Source: Thalassotalea litorea (GTDB lineage Bacteria > Pseudomonadota > Gammaproteobacteria > Enterobacterales > Alteromonadaceae). Taken from it: a stretch of 64,000 bases of DNA. Of this stretch, positions 28,889 through 38,407 are shown piece by piece; within the stretch, counting starts at the first letter, position 1, and each line of letters starts with the position of its first letter. The position numbers and the translations under genes are program-made. Below the pieces are notes generated by a model. The model saw only the letters and a program-made list of their open reading frames with translations. It searched no databases and was not told the DNA's origin. The DNA is taken from positions 1-64,000 of the forward strand of contig NZ_VCBC01000016.1 of the NCBI RefSeq assembly GCF_005843925.1, in the 5' to 3' direction.

Positions 28889-30454
28889 TTACGCGCTTCG
28901 AACCAGAAAATGGCGAAGTCGTATGCCAAGTAGCAGCAGAGAAAGTAAATAAACAAATGCGCCGAGAACAATTAGCCCAGTCAGCCAAAGTATCTGCGTC
29001 AATATCTGGGCATGCAGCCAAGCATTAAAATCTGGAGTTAATAACCATAACGCGGCGCTCATCAGTAAGGTTGCCAGGACCATTTTAACGATGATAGTGA
29101 CCGTGTCTTTGGACATTTGATATACCCCAAGGGATTTTAACCCTCGATATAACAAAAATGCATTTAGGGTTGCCGACATCGCGGTTGCCAGTGCCAGACC
29201 GACATAACCAAGTACCGGTGCCAACGCCAAATTAAACGCCATATTGGCAACCATAGCTTTGATGCCAATTTTAACTGGGGTTTTGGTATCCTGACGGGCG
29301 TAATAGCCAGGTGCCAGTACCTTGATAAACATGAAACTTAGCAAGCCACACAAGTATGCATATAATGCCATCGATACCTGGAACACATCGTGTTGACTAA
29401 ATTCCCCGCGCATAAACAACACCATAATGATTGGTTGAGCCAAAATCATCAGGCCCGCTAATGCCGGCCAGCCCAGAAGACTAACCACGCGCAGTGCCCA
29501 CGACAAAGTCTGAGAAAATTCTGCGGGGTTTTGTTTGGAATGGAGTCTGGATAGGCTTGGCAATATCACGGTGGCAATCCCGATCCCAAACAAACCTAAC
29601 GGAAATTCCAGTAAACGGTCCGCGTAATACAGCCAACTGATTGAACCGGTTACCAGGAAACTGGCAATCAGGGTATCGAGTAATAAATTTATCTGGGTAA
29701 CCGACACGCCAAACAGTGCAGGGATAATTAACTTTCGTATTTTTTGGACACCGGGATGTTGCCAGCCCCAACTTGGAGTAACCAATGCGTTTGCTTTTAA
29801 CAGGAAAGGGATTTGAAACAGAAACTGAACCAAGCCACCAAGGAATACTCCCCAGGCCAGAGCAAACGCTGGTTCCTCGAAATATTCAGCGCCAACCATT
29901 GCCGCAATAATGATACTTACATTCAGTAGTACCGGTGTAAATGCCGCCGCGGCAAACTTACCCAGAGTGTTGAGAATAGCACCGGACAATGCCGTTAAAC
30001 TGATAAACCACAGATACGGGAAGGTAATCTTTAACAGTAGTGACGCCAGCTCAAATTTTTCAGCCCCCGGCTCACCATTTACCCAGTCAAGAAACCAGCC
30101 AAAACCAAATAATGCCACTAAAACCGGTGAGGCTATCACCCCAATTAAAGTTACGATAGTCAGTAAAACGCCCAAAGTACCGCTGGCCTTGGCGATTAAC
30201 TCCCGGGTTTGTTGTTCGGAGTCAGGTTGTGATTGATATTCACTTAATACCGGGACAAATGCCTGTGCGAAGGCACCTTCGGCAAACAGGCGGCGCAAGA
30301 AATTCGGGATTTTATTGGCAAAGAAAAATACATCGGCGCCGGCATCAGTCCCCATAAAACGGGCGATAACCACATCCCTGACCAACCCAAGAACTCGTGA
30401 GATAAGGGTCATGGCACTGACAATCATGCCCGATTTTAATAATCGCTTACTCAA
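28889..30454 (-). CDS. murJ: Lipid II flippase MurJ (MviN)
   Basis: MurJ flips lipid II across the inner membrane for peptidoglycan synthesis. The 521-residue polytopic protein has about 14 helices and the MurJ signatures LISRVLGLVRDVVIARFMG and NFLRRLFAEGAFAQAFVPVLSEY, with the conserved arginines of the first helices. The frame opens with TTG at 30454, preceded by GGAG nine bases upstream; the next ATG (30427) would remove the MSKRLLKSG start that matches the family. ribF follows after 125 bases that contain no clear terminator. Confidence 0.96.
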   Translation of the reverse strand: MSKRLLKSGMIVSAMTLISRVLGLVRDVVIARFMGTDAGADVFFFANKIPNFLRRLFAEGAFAQAFVPVLSEYQSQPDSEQQTRELIAKASGTLGVLLTIVTLIGVIASPVLVALFGFGWFLDWVNGEPGAEKFELASLLLKITFPYLWFISLTALSGAILNTLGKFAAAAFTPVLLNVSIIIAAMVGAEYFEEPAFALAWGVFLGGLVQFLFQIPFLLKANALVTPSWGWQHPGVQKIRKLIIPALFGVSVTQINLLLDTLIASFLVTGSISWLYYADRLLEFPLGLFGIGIATVILPSLSRLHSKQNPAEFSQTLSWALRVVSLLGWPALAGLMILAQPIIMVLFMRGEFSQHDVFQVSMALYAYLCGLLSFMFIKVLAPGYYARQDTKTPVKIGIKAMVANMAFNLALAPVLGYVGLALATAMSATLNAFLLYRGLKSLGVYQMSKDTVTIIVKMVLATLLMSAALWLLTPDFNAWLHAQILTQILWLTGLIVLGAFVYLLSLLLLGIRLRHFLVRSA

Positions 30455-30752
30455 ACGATTACGCTCCTGTTGTTATTGTTGTGGCGCCTCTCGCCCCGTC
30501 TATAGCAATATGCTACCACGCCTTGAATCAAAGCCAAACTGCACTTTTGGGTTAGGCGTATCGTTCGGCATTGTATTGATAAGCGAATGCGGTAGTGCTT
30601 ATGTTATTTTTAATTGTCCCCAATTATCACAATTATCACAGCAACCCAGTTTCAGTTCACGAAAACGCCAATTCCTGAGCTTATTACCGTGGTGACCTAA
30701 AATAAAAGTTAGGGAATGGTAACAAGCGCTCGAACCTAGCGAGGCTTTGCAG

Positions 30753-30758
30753 TATAAT
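30753..30758 (+). promoter_or_regulatory. Candidate distal promoter of rpsT (-10 TATAAT)
   Basis: A perfect TATAAT with no good -35 hexamer 17 bases upstream. A transcript from here would carry a 220-base leader that includes GGACC-TGGTTT-GGTCC, a small hairpin. The 534-base gap between murJ and rpsT otherwise holds no gene that I can support. Confidence 0.4.
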
Positions 30759-30910
30759 GCGCTCATCTTGGGTGTTGTGATCCCTGTTTGGACCTGGTTT
30801 GGTCCGGATTGGATAACGTTTATTAATCGTCCACGGTCACCGGTATCGTCCTGTTAAAGTACTACACCTGACTAATTGTTTACGATTATTCAGTGATTAC
30901 CATAAAACAT

Positions 30911-30939
30911 TTGACACACGCCGAAAAAACAGGCATATT
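30911..30939 (+). promoter_or_regulatory. Candidate proximal promoter of rpsT
   Basis: A consensus TTGACA (30911-30916) is followed after 17 bases by CATATT (30934-30939), about 50 bases before the rpsT start codon. E. coli rpsT is also known to have two tandem promoters. Confidence 0.5.
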
Positions 30940-30988
30940 TCACCGCCTTAAATTATGGCTATCTTATTTGAATATTTAGGAGTTCACC

Positions 30989-31249
30989 TTGGCTAACTCT
31001 AAGTCTGCTAAGAAGCGCGCTATCCAAGCTGAGAAGCGTCGCCAACACAATGCAAGTCGCCGCTCTATGATGCGCACCTACATGAAAAAAGTTATCGCTG
31101 CTATTGAAGCGGGTAACAAAGAAGTTGCAACTCAAGAGTTTGCCGCTGTCGCTCCAATCTTGGATCGTTTGGCTGGTAAAGGCTTGATTCACAAAAACAA
31201 GGCTGCTCGTGCTAAGAGTCGCTTGAATACTGCTATCAAAGCATTATAA
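30989..31249 (+). CDS. rpsT: 30S ribosomal protein S20
   Basis: The 86-residue protein is highly basic and starts [18 protein letters not shown], as S20 does throughout the gammaproteobacteria. S20 binds 16S rRNA early in 30S assembly. The start codon is TTG (30989), with AGGAG seven bases upstream. E. coli rpsT also uses UUG, which is linked there to autogenous translational control, so the rare start is probably functional. The gene is monocistronic and divergent from murJ. A terminator follows 13 bases after the stop. Confidence 0.98.
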   Translation: MANSKSAKKRAIQAEKRRQHNASRRSMMRTYMKKVIAAIEAGNKEVATQEFAAVAPILDRLAGKGLIHKNKAARAKSRLNTAIKAL

Positions 31250-31262
31250 GTTTTCGTGATTG

Positions 31263-31290
31263 AAAAAACCGGCTTTATTGCCGGTTTTTT
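31263..31290 (+). terminator. rpsT terminator
   Basis: A6, stem CCGGC (31269-31273), loop TTTATT, stem GCCGG (31280-31284), then T7. It is a canonical rho-independent terminator. Confidence 0.92.
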
Positions 31291-31317
31291 TATGCCTGAA
31301 ATTTAACAAAAGGGTTG

Positions 31318-31533
31318 TTTCGAGTACACAATCGAAGATTGTTTCGGGTACATGAATCAAAGATTCATTTCGGGTACACAATCGAAGATTGTTTCGGGTA
31401 AACGCTTTTAACTCGGAGTAACTCTTTGAGTTGCGTACCCGGAATAAAATTTTTAATTTTATGTACTCATAGCCAATGTTAGGCATTGGCGTACTCGGAG
31501 TGTCGCAATCTAGATTGCGACACGTACTACTTT
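31318..31533. repeat. Modular array of short hairpins with TTTCGGGTAC / GTACYCGGA linkers
   Basis: Three leftmost modules each consist of a short inverted repeat followed by TTTCGGGTAC or nearly so: ACAATC-GAA-GATTGT (31328-31342), ATGAATC-AAA-GATTCAT (31352-31368) and ACAATC-GAA-GATTGT again (31378-31392). In the right half the linker appears inverted (GTACCCGGA, GTACTCATA, GTACTCGGA, GTACTACTT). It separates other inverted repeats: ATAAAATT-TTT-AATTTTAT, GCCAATG/CATTGGC and the perfect GTCGCAATCTAGATTGCGAC (31502-31521). The array fills the whole gap between the rpsT terminator and the thyA stop codon. Confidence 0.85.
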
Positions 31534-31540
31534 CCGTCGA

Positions 31541-32392
31541 TTAAACGGAAAATGGATATTGAATCGGGTCATGGTGCTGATAGCCCACCACTTCAAAATC
31601 ATCCATAGTCACCCAGGTTTCCAGGTCTTTTAACGACTTGATTTTTGGGTTTATTTTAAGCTCTGGAGATGGGAATGGCTCACGTTTTAACTGCACATCT
31701 CGCATCAGTTCTAATTGATCTTCATAAATATGAGCATTAACGATTTTATGATACGCCTTACCCGGCTTCTTACCGGTAATTTGTGCCATTAACGCCAGGA
31801 ACGTGAAAACCTGAATTTGGTTAAAATTCAAACCTAGGGGCACATCACAGGAGCGTTGAAAGCTGGTCAGGTATAACGTATCTCCCAACAGGGAAAAGTT
31901 ATGCGTGTGCATGCACGGTCGCAAGCACCCCATATGAAACTCACCGGGGTTATAAAAACTTAAGATTTCACCGCGATCATCGATACCGTTTTTCAGGTTT
32001 TCGACAATTTTGGCTAGCTGATCAACATGTCCGCCATCAGGCTTTTGCCATGAACGCCCCTGAACCCCATAAACACGGCCCATATCATCTTCACCTTTGC
32101 GGTGAGGATTATTCAGCCAGTCACTGTTTTCGTTAGCGTTAGCATTCCAGGTCGGCGTGCCCAGCGCACGGAAATCTGCCGCATTATCATAGCCACGAAT
32201 GTAACCAATAAGCTCAGCAATCGCCGCTTTATAAAAGCTTTTACGCGTTGTGATTAATGGAAATTGATTGGCGCTAACATCATAAGTCAAATCCGCATCA
32301 ATTACGGTCAAACAGCGCTTTCCGGTGCGTTTGTTTTCTACCCACTCACCTTCATCAAGTATGCGTTGACATAAATCTAAATACTGGTTCAT
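31541..32392 (-). CDS. thyA: Thymidylate synthase ThyA
   Basis: ThyA methylates dUMP to dTMP with methylene-tetrahydrofolate. The 283-residue sequence belongs to the Vibrio/Shewanella-type ThyA, which is longer than the 264-residue E. coli enzyme. The catalytic cysteine is residue 160 in [10 protein letters not shown], and [13 protein letters not shown] carries the phosphate-binding arginine and serine. [10 protein letters not shown] and the C-terminal PFSV are also conserved. Its ATG overlaps the lgt stop codon (ATGA). The order lgt-thyA is conserved widely. Confidence 0.97.
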   Translation of the reverse strand: MNQYLDLCQRILDEGEWVENKRTGKRCLTVIDADLTYDVSANQFPLITTRKSFYKAAIAELIGYIRGYDNAADFRALGTPTWNANANENSDWLNNPHRKGEDDMGRVYGVQGRSWQKPDGGHVDQLAKIVENLKNGIDDRGEILSFYNPGEFHMGCLRPCMHTHNFSLLGDTLYLTSFQRSCDVPLGLNFNQIQVFTFLALMAQITGKKPGKAYHKIVNAHIYEDQLELMRDVQLKREPFPSPELKINPKIKSLKDLETWVTMDDFEVVGYQHHDPIQYPFSV

Positions 32393-33240
32393 TTTGCCAC
32401 CCCTTTGACTTTCTTTGACTTTTTATTCTTCACTGGTTGTTCTGGAATGCTCGACTTGGTCAATGACCACACAATCAACCCGATGCCCACAATAACCATC
32501 GGCAGGGATAATAGTTGCCCCATAGAAAGCATCGATACCAGCAAGCCTAAATGCGCATCGGGCTCGCGGAAAAATTCGATAAACATTCTAAACAGACCAT
32601 AGCCGGCTAAAAACAGGCCAGACGCTAAACCGGTCGGACGCGGCTTTTTACAAACCAGATAGATAATTGCGAATAGGACAACGCCCTCTAAGAAGAATTC
32701 ATACAGCTGCGATGGATGACGAGGCACCTGCTCCGGATCATTTGGGAATACCATTGCCCAAGGTACGTCGGTTTCACGCCCCCACAGCTCAGAATTAATA
32801 AAGTTACCTATACGACCGGCAGCTAAGCCCAGAGGCACTAGTGGCGCAACGAAATCCCCCACTTCAAGAAAAGATTTATGTTCCTTACGGGCGAAAAATG
32901 CAATTGCCACTAATACACCGATTAAGCCGCCATGGAACGACATGCCGCCTTTCCAGATTTCAAATAAATAAAGCGGATCGGAGATAAAGTGCTGCCATTG
33001 ATAAAACAATACGTAGCCTACGCGGCCACCAATAATTACACCGAGAAACCCGTAAAACAGCAGGTCACCGACTTGATCCCGCGTCCAAAGACCGCGACTT
33101 CTATCCGCCGCTTTATTGGCGATAACTAAGGCTAAGATAAAGCCGATGAGATACATCATGCCATACCAGCGCAACGCTACCGGCCCGATACTGAATATAA
33201 TCGGGTCAATTTCTGGAAATTGAATCGCCGCAAAACTCAT
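32389..33240 (-). CDS. lgt: Prolipoprotein diacylglyceryl transferase Lgt
   Basis: Lgt transfers diacylglycerol from phosphatidylglycerol to the lipobox cysteine, the first step of lipoprotein maturation. The 283-residue protein has seven membrane helices. The Lgt signature [14 protein letters not shown] and the HGG of [11 protein letters not shown] are intact, as is the RHPSQLYE segment. The C-terminal tail is lysine-rich ([12 protein letters not shown]) and cytoplasmic. An AGGGA site precedes ATG 33240. It is translationally coupled to thyA. Confidence 0.97.
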   Translation of the reverse strand: MSFAAIQFPEIDPIIFSIGPVALRWYGMMYLIGFILALVIANKAADRSRGLWTRDQVGDLLFYGFLGVIIGGRVGYVLFYQWQHFISDPLYLFEIWKGGMSFHGGLIGVLVAIAFFARKEHKSFLEVGDFVAPLVPLGLAAGRIGNFINSELWGRETDVPWAMVFPNDPEQVPRHPSQLYEFFLEGVVLFAIIYLVCKKPRPTGLASGLFLAGYGLFRMFIEFFREPDAHLGLLVSMLSMGQLLSLPMVIVGIGLIVWSLTKSSIPEQPVKNKKSKKVKGVAK

Positions 33241-33252
33241 AAAAAATCCCTG

Positions 33253-34044
33253 TTAAATCATCATTTCAATTGCTACCACAATGAGAAAGGCAGCAAATAC
33301 TTTTTTTATTGTTTTCACTGGTAACTGTGTCGCCAGCTTCACCCCGTATGAGGCGAGAATTGTTGATGTCAGGGAAATACCCAACACCGCTGGTAAATAT
33401 ACATAACCAATACTCCAATCCGGAATATTGTCATGGCCCATGCCTGCAAATATATAGGCGACGGTTCCAAATAAGGAAACAATCATACCACAGGCTGTTG
33501 AAACGCCAATGGCTCTAAGAATATTTACACCACAATAGGTCAAAAACGGTACCATAATTGCGCCACCGCTGATCCCCATCAGGCTCGCGATTACACCGGT
33601 TATCGTTGCAACACCTCTTAAAAACTTCTTCTGGGGAAGGTTTCTATGCACCGTTTGACGAATGGAAAACAACATATAACAGGCAAGTAAAATGACAAAA
33701 CTGGAAAAAAACACGGTGAGAACTTTGGTCGACAGCTCGTCAGCAATTACGGCGCCCATAATTGCGCCAATGGCGACAAATGGCGCTAGTACTTTTGCTA
33801 ACGGTAAGGGAATGTTACCAATTTTGTAATGATTAAACGCAGCGGTAGACGAGGTCACCACGATTGAAGCGAGGGAAGTCGCCAGGGCAATATGCAGGGC
33901 AATTTCACCTTGAATATCTAACATTGGCAAAACGAACACAAGCGCAGGAACAATAATCAACCCACCACCAATGCCTAGCAGACCGGCGAGGAAGCCGACT
34001 AGCATGCCAAGAGCCATGCATATAAGAAAAACGGTTAAAAACAT
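33253..34044 (-). CDS. TSUP-family permease (sulfite/organic anion exporter, TauE/SafE type)
   Basis: A 263-residue polytopic inner-membrane protein of the TSUP (TauE/SafE, DUF81) family, whose members move sulfite, sulfoacetate or related anions. It starts with MLVGFLAGLLGIGGGLIIVPAL, the hallmark GxxxGxxGxGGG loop. A second copy of that pattern, VIASLMGISGGAIMVPFL, marks the internal repeat of two four-helix halves. It lies 12 bases upstream of lgt on the same strand and may share its transcript. The substrate cannot be inferred. A TSUP gene near lgt and ptsP is also seen in other gammaproteobacteria. Confidence 0.9.
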   Translation of the reverse strand: MFLTVFLICMALGMLVGFLAGLLGIGGGLIIVPALVFVLPMLDIQGEIALHIALATSLASIVVTSSTAAFNHYKIGNIPLPLAKVLAPFVAIGAIMGAVIADELSTKVLTVFFSSFVILLACYMLFSIRQTVHRNLPQKKFLRGVATITGVIASLMGISGGAIMVPFLTYCGVNILRAIGVSTACGMIVSLFGTVAYIFAGMGHDNIPDWSIGYVYLPAVLGISLTSTILASYGVKLATQLPVKTIKKVFAAFLIVVAIEMMI

Positions 34045-34451
34045 CAGATACCAATTACGAAAGAAGACTGATCACTTTGCGACAGTTTAATAAGCCCATT
34101 ATCTGCATTACATCTTGAGCCGTTATCCTGACCAAGATAGCGACAAAATGGTTAACCGGCGCCCATACGAAATGCCCGTGAAGCATTTCTGTTGCGGTGT
34201 TGCTGTTAGCAATGCCAAGGCCATAGCTAAGACTGTGCTAAGCCTGTACTATGCCTGTACTAAGCCATCAATAAACAAGTACTAAGCATGTTAAGACATT
34301 GCTATGCGTTCACGAATACTGCATAAATAACGACAGCGACACGTTATACCGATACTCAAACTGATATTCTCAATAGGTCTTTTCATACTCATTTGAATCA
34401 AATGAGTATGAAACTGGCGAACCAGGACTATCGAGCGCGCAGCCTGCATCA
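34045..34451. other. Intergenic region with a 33-bp palindrome and 11-bp tandem repeats
   Basis: About 400 bases without a gene. At 34381-34413 is a perfect palindrome of 16-base arms around one central A (arm core CATACTCATTTGA). It lies 38 bases beyond the ptsP stop but has no T run on the side expected of a ptsP terminator. At 34233-34265 are three 11-base units CTGTRCTAWGC, with a partial fourth (GTACTAAGC) at 34279-34287. Confidence 0.8.
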
Positions 34452-36713
34452 TTATTTACCCGCGCGTATGAAACCACCAAAGCCTAATTGCTCAAGTTGG
34501 CGATTAATATACTGGTGAACCGCATCCGCTGTGTCTAATTGTAAACAAGTTTCTAACATCTGTCTGGCATGCTGCAGAGATATATGTCGAATTACCCATT
34601 TAATGCGTGGGATATTAAAGCTATTCATACTAAGTTTGTCGTATCCCATTGCCAGTAACAAAATCGCACCACCGGGTTCTGCGGCCAACTCCCCGCATAA
34701 CGATAGGGACATGTTTTTCTCGCCAGATTGTTTTGCGATAAAATTCAGCGCCCGTAAAACCGCAGGATGATAGGCATCGTATAAAGAGGCTACCCGCTCA
34801 TTATTGCGGTCGACCGCCAATAAATATTGCGTTAAATCATTACTGCCGACGGAAAAAAAGTCGACTCGCTCAGCCAATTGGGAAATTTGAAATATCAATG
34901 ATGGTACTTCGATCATCACCCCAACCTGGGGTTTTTGAATGTCAACAGACTGTTCCTGAGCGATTTCCAGAAATGCCTGTTCAATTAAACGTAACGCTTC
35001 ATCTACCTCTTGTAATGAGGTGATCATCGGTAACAGAATTTGTAAATTTTCCTGGCCAATATTGGCACGGATCATCGCCCTTACCTGAACCAAAAAGATT
35101 TCAGGGTGATCTAAGGTCACGCGAATACCGCGCCAGCCGAGAAAAGGATTGGCCTCATTTATCGGGAAATATTCAAGCGTTTTATCGCCACCAATATCGA
35201 GCGTGCGCATGACCACAGTTTGCCCAGGGAAAGATGCCAGAACATTTTGATAGGCAGAAACTTGTTCCTGTTCCGATGGAAAGCTGGTGCGCTCCATAAA
35301 AGCAATTTCGGTACGATACAAGCCGATGCCGCTCGAACCATGTTTCATTGACTGATCAAATTCCGCCACTAACCCTGCATTCATCAACAGCTCTATGGCA
35401 TGACCATCTTCCGTTACGGGTTCAAGTTCAGTAACCTCGCGAACTTCTTGTTGCAGCTCACGTTCTTCATCCATAAGCCTTTGATAGTGCGTGACTTGTT
35501 CAGCTGAAGGCGAGAGAAAAACTTCTCCGGAATAACCATCGACAATTGCCGGGCGCTCGGCAAAGCTGGTTAGTGGTAAATCGCCAACCCCCATAATCGC
35601 TGGAATACCCAAGGCCCTTGCCAGGATCACGGCGTGAGAATTGATGGAACCGGATAAAGAGATAATTGCTCGCAAGCCTTTATGCTGATATTCCGCCAGC
35701 ATGGATGCAGTAACTTCCTGAGCGACCAGAATTAAATCGTCGGGTAACCGGACATGTTTTTGCTGATAATCCTGTAAGTGCAGCAGAACACGATTTCCAA
35801 GATCACGAATGTCCACCGCTCGCTCTCGGATATAACTATCTTCAACCGCTTCAAATTGCGCGACATAGCGGTCTATCACTAATTTCAAGGCACTTTGTGC
35901 GTCCCAACCAGCATCAATGTTCGCTTCAATATCATCGCCAATGCTGGCACTCGACAGCATCTGTTGATACATATCGAAAATATCCAGCGTATCTTTAGGG
36001 ATCGTACCGCTCATGCGATTTCGCATTTGACTCATATCCCGATAAGCTCGGGCTATCGCCAGTTGTAAGCGTTTTTTCTGTTTTGATTTATTACCCTGTT
36101 TAGTAAGTGTGATGCGACGTAAATCCGCCAATGGGCGACTCACGAAACACTGCCCAGACGCCAAACCACTGGCGCCGGGTATCGCCCGCAAATGGGTTTT
36201 ATCCACCCGTTTGCACATCGCCGAAATCATACCTCTTGATTCCGCGCTACTTAACGTTGTCGCTAATTGCGCCGCTAAGGTAACCAGAAATGCTTCTTCG
36301 TTTTCGTTAAACTGTCGAGATTCTTGCTGTTGCACGGAGATGATTCCGAGCACACGGCGTTGGTGAATAATAGGTGTGCCAAGAAAGGCGTTAAATGCCT
36401 CTTCTTTCACTTCCGGGGCATGTTTAAATCTGGGATGTCGTTGCGCATTGGCAATATTGATCGGCTCTTCGCGCTGACCAACCATGCCGACCAGGCCTTC
36501 ATTAAAGGCAATTCTGACCTGACCCAGTGAATCCTTAGCTAACCCGTCGGAAGCCATTAACAAGAAATGTTGCAACTCTTCATTGGCCAGGTAAATTGAA
36601 CAGCATTGTGTCGCCATGGCTGTTTTTACTTGCGACACTAAGGATTGCAAAGCCGAGTCCAAATCTGGCTCCTGCCCAAATGCTAATACAATTCGTCTTA
36701 GTGTGGTTAACAT
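34452..36713 (-). CDS. ptsP: Phosphoenolpyruvate-protein phosphotransferase PtsP (EI-Ntr)
   Basis: PtsP is the first enzyme of the nitrogen-related PTS. It passes phosphate from PEP to NPr and EIIA-Ntr and influences potassium and nitrogen responses. The 753-residue protein has an N-terminal GAF domain (about 15-160) and then the enzyme I module. The phosphorylated histidine is residue 360 in SGSINSHAVILARALG. The PEP-binding domain carries GIGLYRTEIAFMER, GSNDLTQYLLAVDR and the active-site cysteine in SLCGELAAEPGG. rppH precedes it on the same strand, the usual nudH-ptsP pair. No npr or ptsN lies in this window. Confidence 0.97.
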   Translation of the reverse strand: MLTTLRRIVLAFGQEPDLDSALQSLVSQVKTAMATQCCSIYLANEELQHFLLMASDGLAKDSLGQVRIAFNEGLVGMVGQREEPINIANAQRHPRFKHAPEVKEEAFNAFLGTPIIHQRRVLGIISVQQQESRQFNENEEAFLVTLAAQLATTLSSAESRGMISAMCKRVDKTHLRAIPGASGLASGQCFVSRPLADLRRITLTKQGNKSKQKKRLQLAIARAYRDMSQMRNRMSGTIPKDTLDIFDMYQQMLSSASIGDDIEANIDAGWDAQSALKLVIDRYVAQFEAVEDSYIRERAVDIRDLGNRVLLHLQDYQQKHVRLPDDLILVAQEVTASMLAEYQHKGLRAIISLSGSINSHAVILARALGIPAIMGVGDLPLTSFAERPAIVDGYSGEVFLSPSAEQVTHYQRLMDEERELQQEVREVTELEPVTEDGHAIELLMNAGLVAEFDQSMKHGSSGIGLYRTEIAFMERTSFPSEQEQVSAYQNVLASFPGQTVVMRTLDIGGDKTLEYFPINEANPFLGWRGIRVTLDHPEIFLVQVRAMIRANIGQENLQILLPMITSLQEVDEALRLIEQAFLEIAQEQSVDIQKPQVGVMIEVPSLIFQISQLAERVDFFSVGSNDLTQYLLAVDRNNERVASLYDAYHPAVLRALNFIAKQSGEKNMSLSLCGELAAEPGGAILLLAMGYDKLSMNSFNIPRIKWVIRHISLQHARQMLETCLQLDTADAVHQYINRQLEQLGFGGFIRAGK

Positions 36714-36737
36714 AGCTTTCCTTGGTTTTGCAATCTA

Positions 36738-36822
36738 GTACGCGATAAACGGCATGGCTCCGATTATACAGTTTAAGACAATCAAAGATTGTTTCGGGTA
36801 CGCGATACACATCATCGCTCCG
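36738..36822. repeat. Second locus of the hairpin/TTTCGGGTAC module
   Basis: The module ACAATC-AAA-GATTGT (36778-36792) followed by TTCGGGTAC is nearly identical to those at 31318-31533. It is framed by two 25-base direct repeats starting GTACGCGATA and ending GCTCCG (36738-36762 and 36798-36822, 60 bases apart). The set fills the gap between ptsP and the rppH terminator. Confidence 0.8.
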
Positions 36823-36836
36823 TGAACTCGATAAAC

Positions 36837-36868
36837 AAAAAGCTGTGAAACTCACGTTACACAGCTTT
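36837..36868 (-). terminator. rppH terminator
   Basis: On the minus strand, AAAGCTGTG and CACAGCTTT pair around a 12-base loop and are followed by a TTTTTGTTT run. It lies 17 bases beyond the rppH stop and would partly separate rppH from ptsP. Confidence 0.8.
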
Positions 36869-36884
36869 CTCAAAAACATAATGA

Positions 36885-37427
36885 TCACTTGTAATGTCGG
36901 CGTTTTCCATCACGTTTCGACGAATCTCGACGATTGGAATTCTCTTTTCGCATCACCGGTAAAGCCACGGGCGCGAATTCTTTCATAACACGACGATATA
37001 CTTCTCTTTTAAACGACACTACCTGACGGACAGGGTACCAATAACTTACCCAACGCCAATCATCAAACTCCGGATGTCCGGAATGAAGTAAGTTAACTTC
37101 CTCGTCTTTGCAGATCAGTTTCAGTAAAAACCATTTTTGTTTTTGACCAATACAGACAGGGTTACTGTCGTGGCGAATTAAACGTTTCGGTAAGCGGTAC
37201 TTTAACCAATGTTTCGTGCTCGCCATTATTTCTACTTGATGAGGTTTTAGTCCAACTTCCTCGTATAACTCCCGGTACATCGTTTGTTCGGCGGACTCCC
37301 CTTTATCAACACCACCTTGTGGATACTGCCAGGAATGTTGCCCGTAACGGCGTGCCCAAAAGACGTGCCCTTTGCCGTTTGTAATCACTATGCCGACATT
37401 GGCTCGATAGCCTTCGGCATCAATCAC
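36885..37427 (-). CDS. rppH: RNA pyrophosphohydrolase RppH (NudH)
   Basis: RppH removes pyrophosphate from 5' ends of mRNA and so starts RNase E-dependent decay. The 180-residue protein begins [15 protein letters not shown], as in E. coli. The Nudix box runs from residue 38 (GGVDKGES) to 60 (RELYEEVGL) with all metal-binding glutamates. The C-terminal 25 residues are very basic, plausible for RNA contact. The start is GTG with GGGAG five bases upstream. It is divergent from mutH, an arrangement common in gammaproteobacteria, and upstream of ptsP. Confidence 0.96.
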   Translation of the reverse strand: MIDAEGYRANVGIVITNGKGHVFWARRYGQHSWQYPQGGVDKGESAEQTMYRELYEEVGLKPHQVEIMASTKHWLKYRLPKRLIRHDSNPVCIGQKQKWFLLKLICKDEEVNLLHSGHPEFDDWRWVSYWYPVRQVVSFKREVYRRVMKEFAPVALPVMRKENSNRRDSSKRDGKRRHYK

Positions 37428-37597
37428 ATGAACTCCCGTTCAAAAAAATACTCTATAATCTGATTCTTCCACAATACTCATCGTTGAGCAAATATTGCTT
37501 GTAATTATTTATCGCATTTACGTCTTGAATATAATAGTTGCCTGGCTCATCAATCCTCTTGATAATAACCACTATCATTTTGTTGAGTATCATATAC

Positions 37598-38266
37598 GTG
37601 TTAACACCTGAATCTGAACAACAGCTTATTCAAACGGCGCAACGCTTATCCGGCATAACCTTGGGCGACCTTGCCGCACAACTTGGCATTGCGGTCCCTG
37701 AAAATTTGAATAAAGAAAAGGGCTGGATTGGATTGCTATTAGAGCGTGCTTTGGGGGCCAGTGCGGGTTCGAAGCCTTTACCGGATTTCCCGGAATTAGG
37801 AATAGAATTAAAAACTCTGCCAATCGATAGAGATGCCAAAGTTCTGGAAACCACATTTGTCAGTGTTGCACCATTAACCGGTATGTCAGGAGTTACCTGG
37901 CAAACCAGTCATGTCAAAAACAAAATGGCAAAAGTGCTCTGGGTACCGATTATTTCCGAGCGACAATTACCCGTTGCAGAGCGTCTGATATGCACACCAT
38001 TTTTATGGCAACCCAATCCTGAAGAGGAAGCCCTGTTGCAAGCCGACTGGCAGGAATTGACCGATATGATAGTGCTGGGCGAGGTGGAAAAAATCAACGG
38101 CAAGTATGGGGAAGTCTTACAATTACGCCCCAAAGCAGCGAATAGCAAAGCCAAAACCAAGGCCTTTGATAAAAATGGCAGACCGTTTCAAACCTTACCC
38201 CGAGGCTTTTATTTAAAGACAGGATTTACCCAGCAGCTGCTTAATCGTCATTTACGGGTGAATTAA
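37598..38266 (+). CDS. mutH: DNA mismatch repair endonuclease MutH
   Basis: MutH nicks the unmethylated strand at hemimethylated GATC sites when activated by MutS and MutL. With GTG 37598 as start the protein has 222 residues and aligns from the first residues with E. coli MutH. A TTG at 37538 would add a 20-residue hydrophobic stretch that no MutH carries. The catalytic Asp63, Glu70 and Lys72 lie in [31 protein letters not shown] and [14 protein letters not shown] are conserved. Its presence implies Dam methylation in this organism. It converges with yeaD. Confidence 0.95.
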   Translation: MLTPESEQQLIQTAQRLSGITLGDLAAQLGIAVPENLNKEKGWIGLLLERALGASAGSKPLPDFPELGIELKTLPIDRDAKVLETTFVSVAPLTGMSGVTWQTSHVKNKMAKVLWVPIISERQLPVAERLICTPFLWQPNPEEEALLQADWQELTDMIVLGEVEKINGKYGEVLQLRPKAANSKAKTKAFDKNGRPFQTLPRGFYLKTGFTQQLLNRHLRVN

Positions 38267-38407
38267 CGCTAAACGCGGGAGACTCAATAAACCCATATAG
38301 GAAGAATATAGTCTTACCAATGTAGCAAGTGCTTACTCTATTTTTCTGTTTATAATGGTCAATGTACTCACACCTACGAGTGAAAAACAGAAGGAAACAC
38401 GATGTCG

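Noticed and set aside
31318..31533. CRISPR array
   Set aside because: The linkers are only about 9-10 bases, the variable units are themselves palindromes of 15-20 bases, orientation flips midway, and no cas gene is present.
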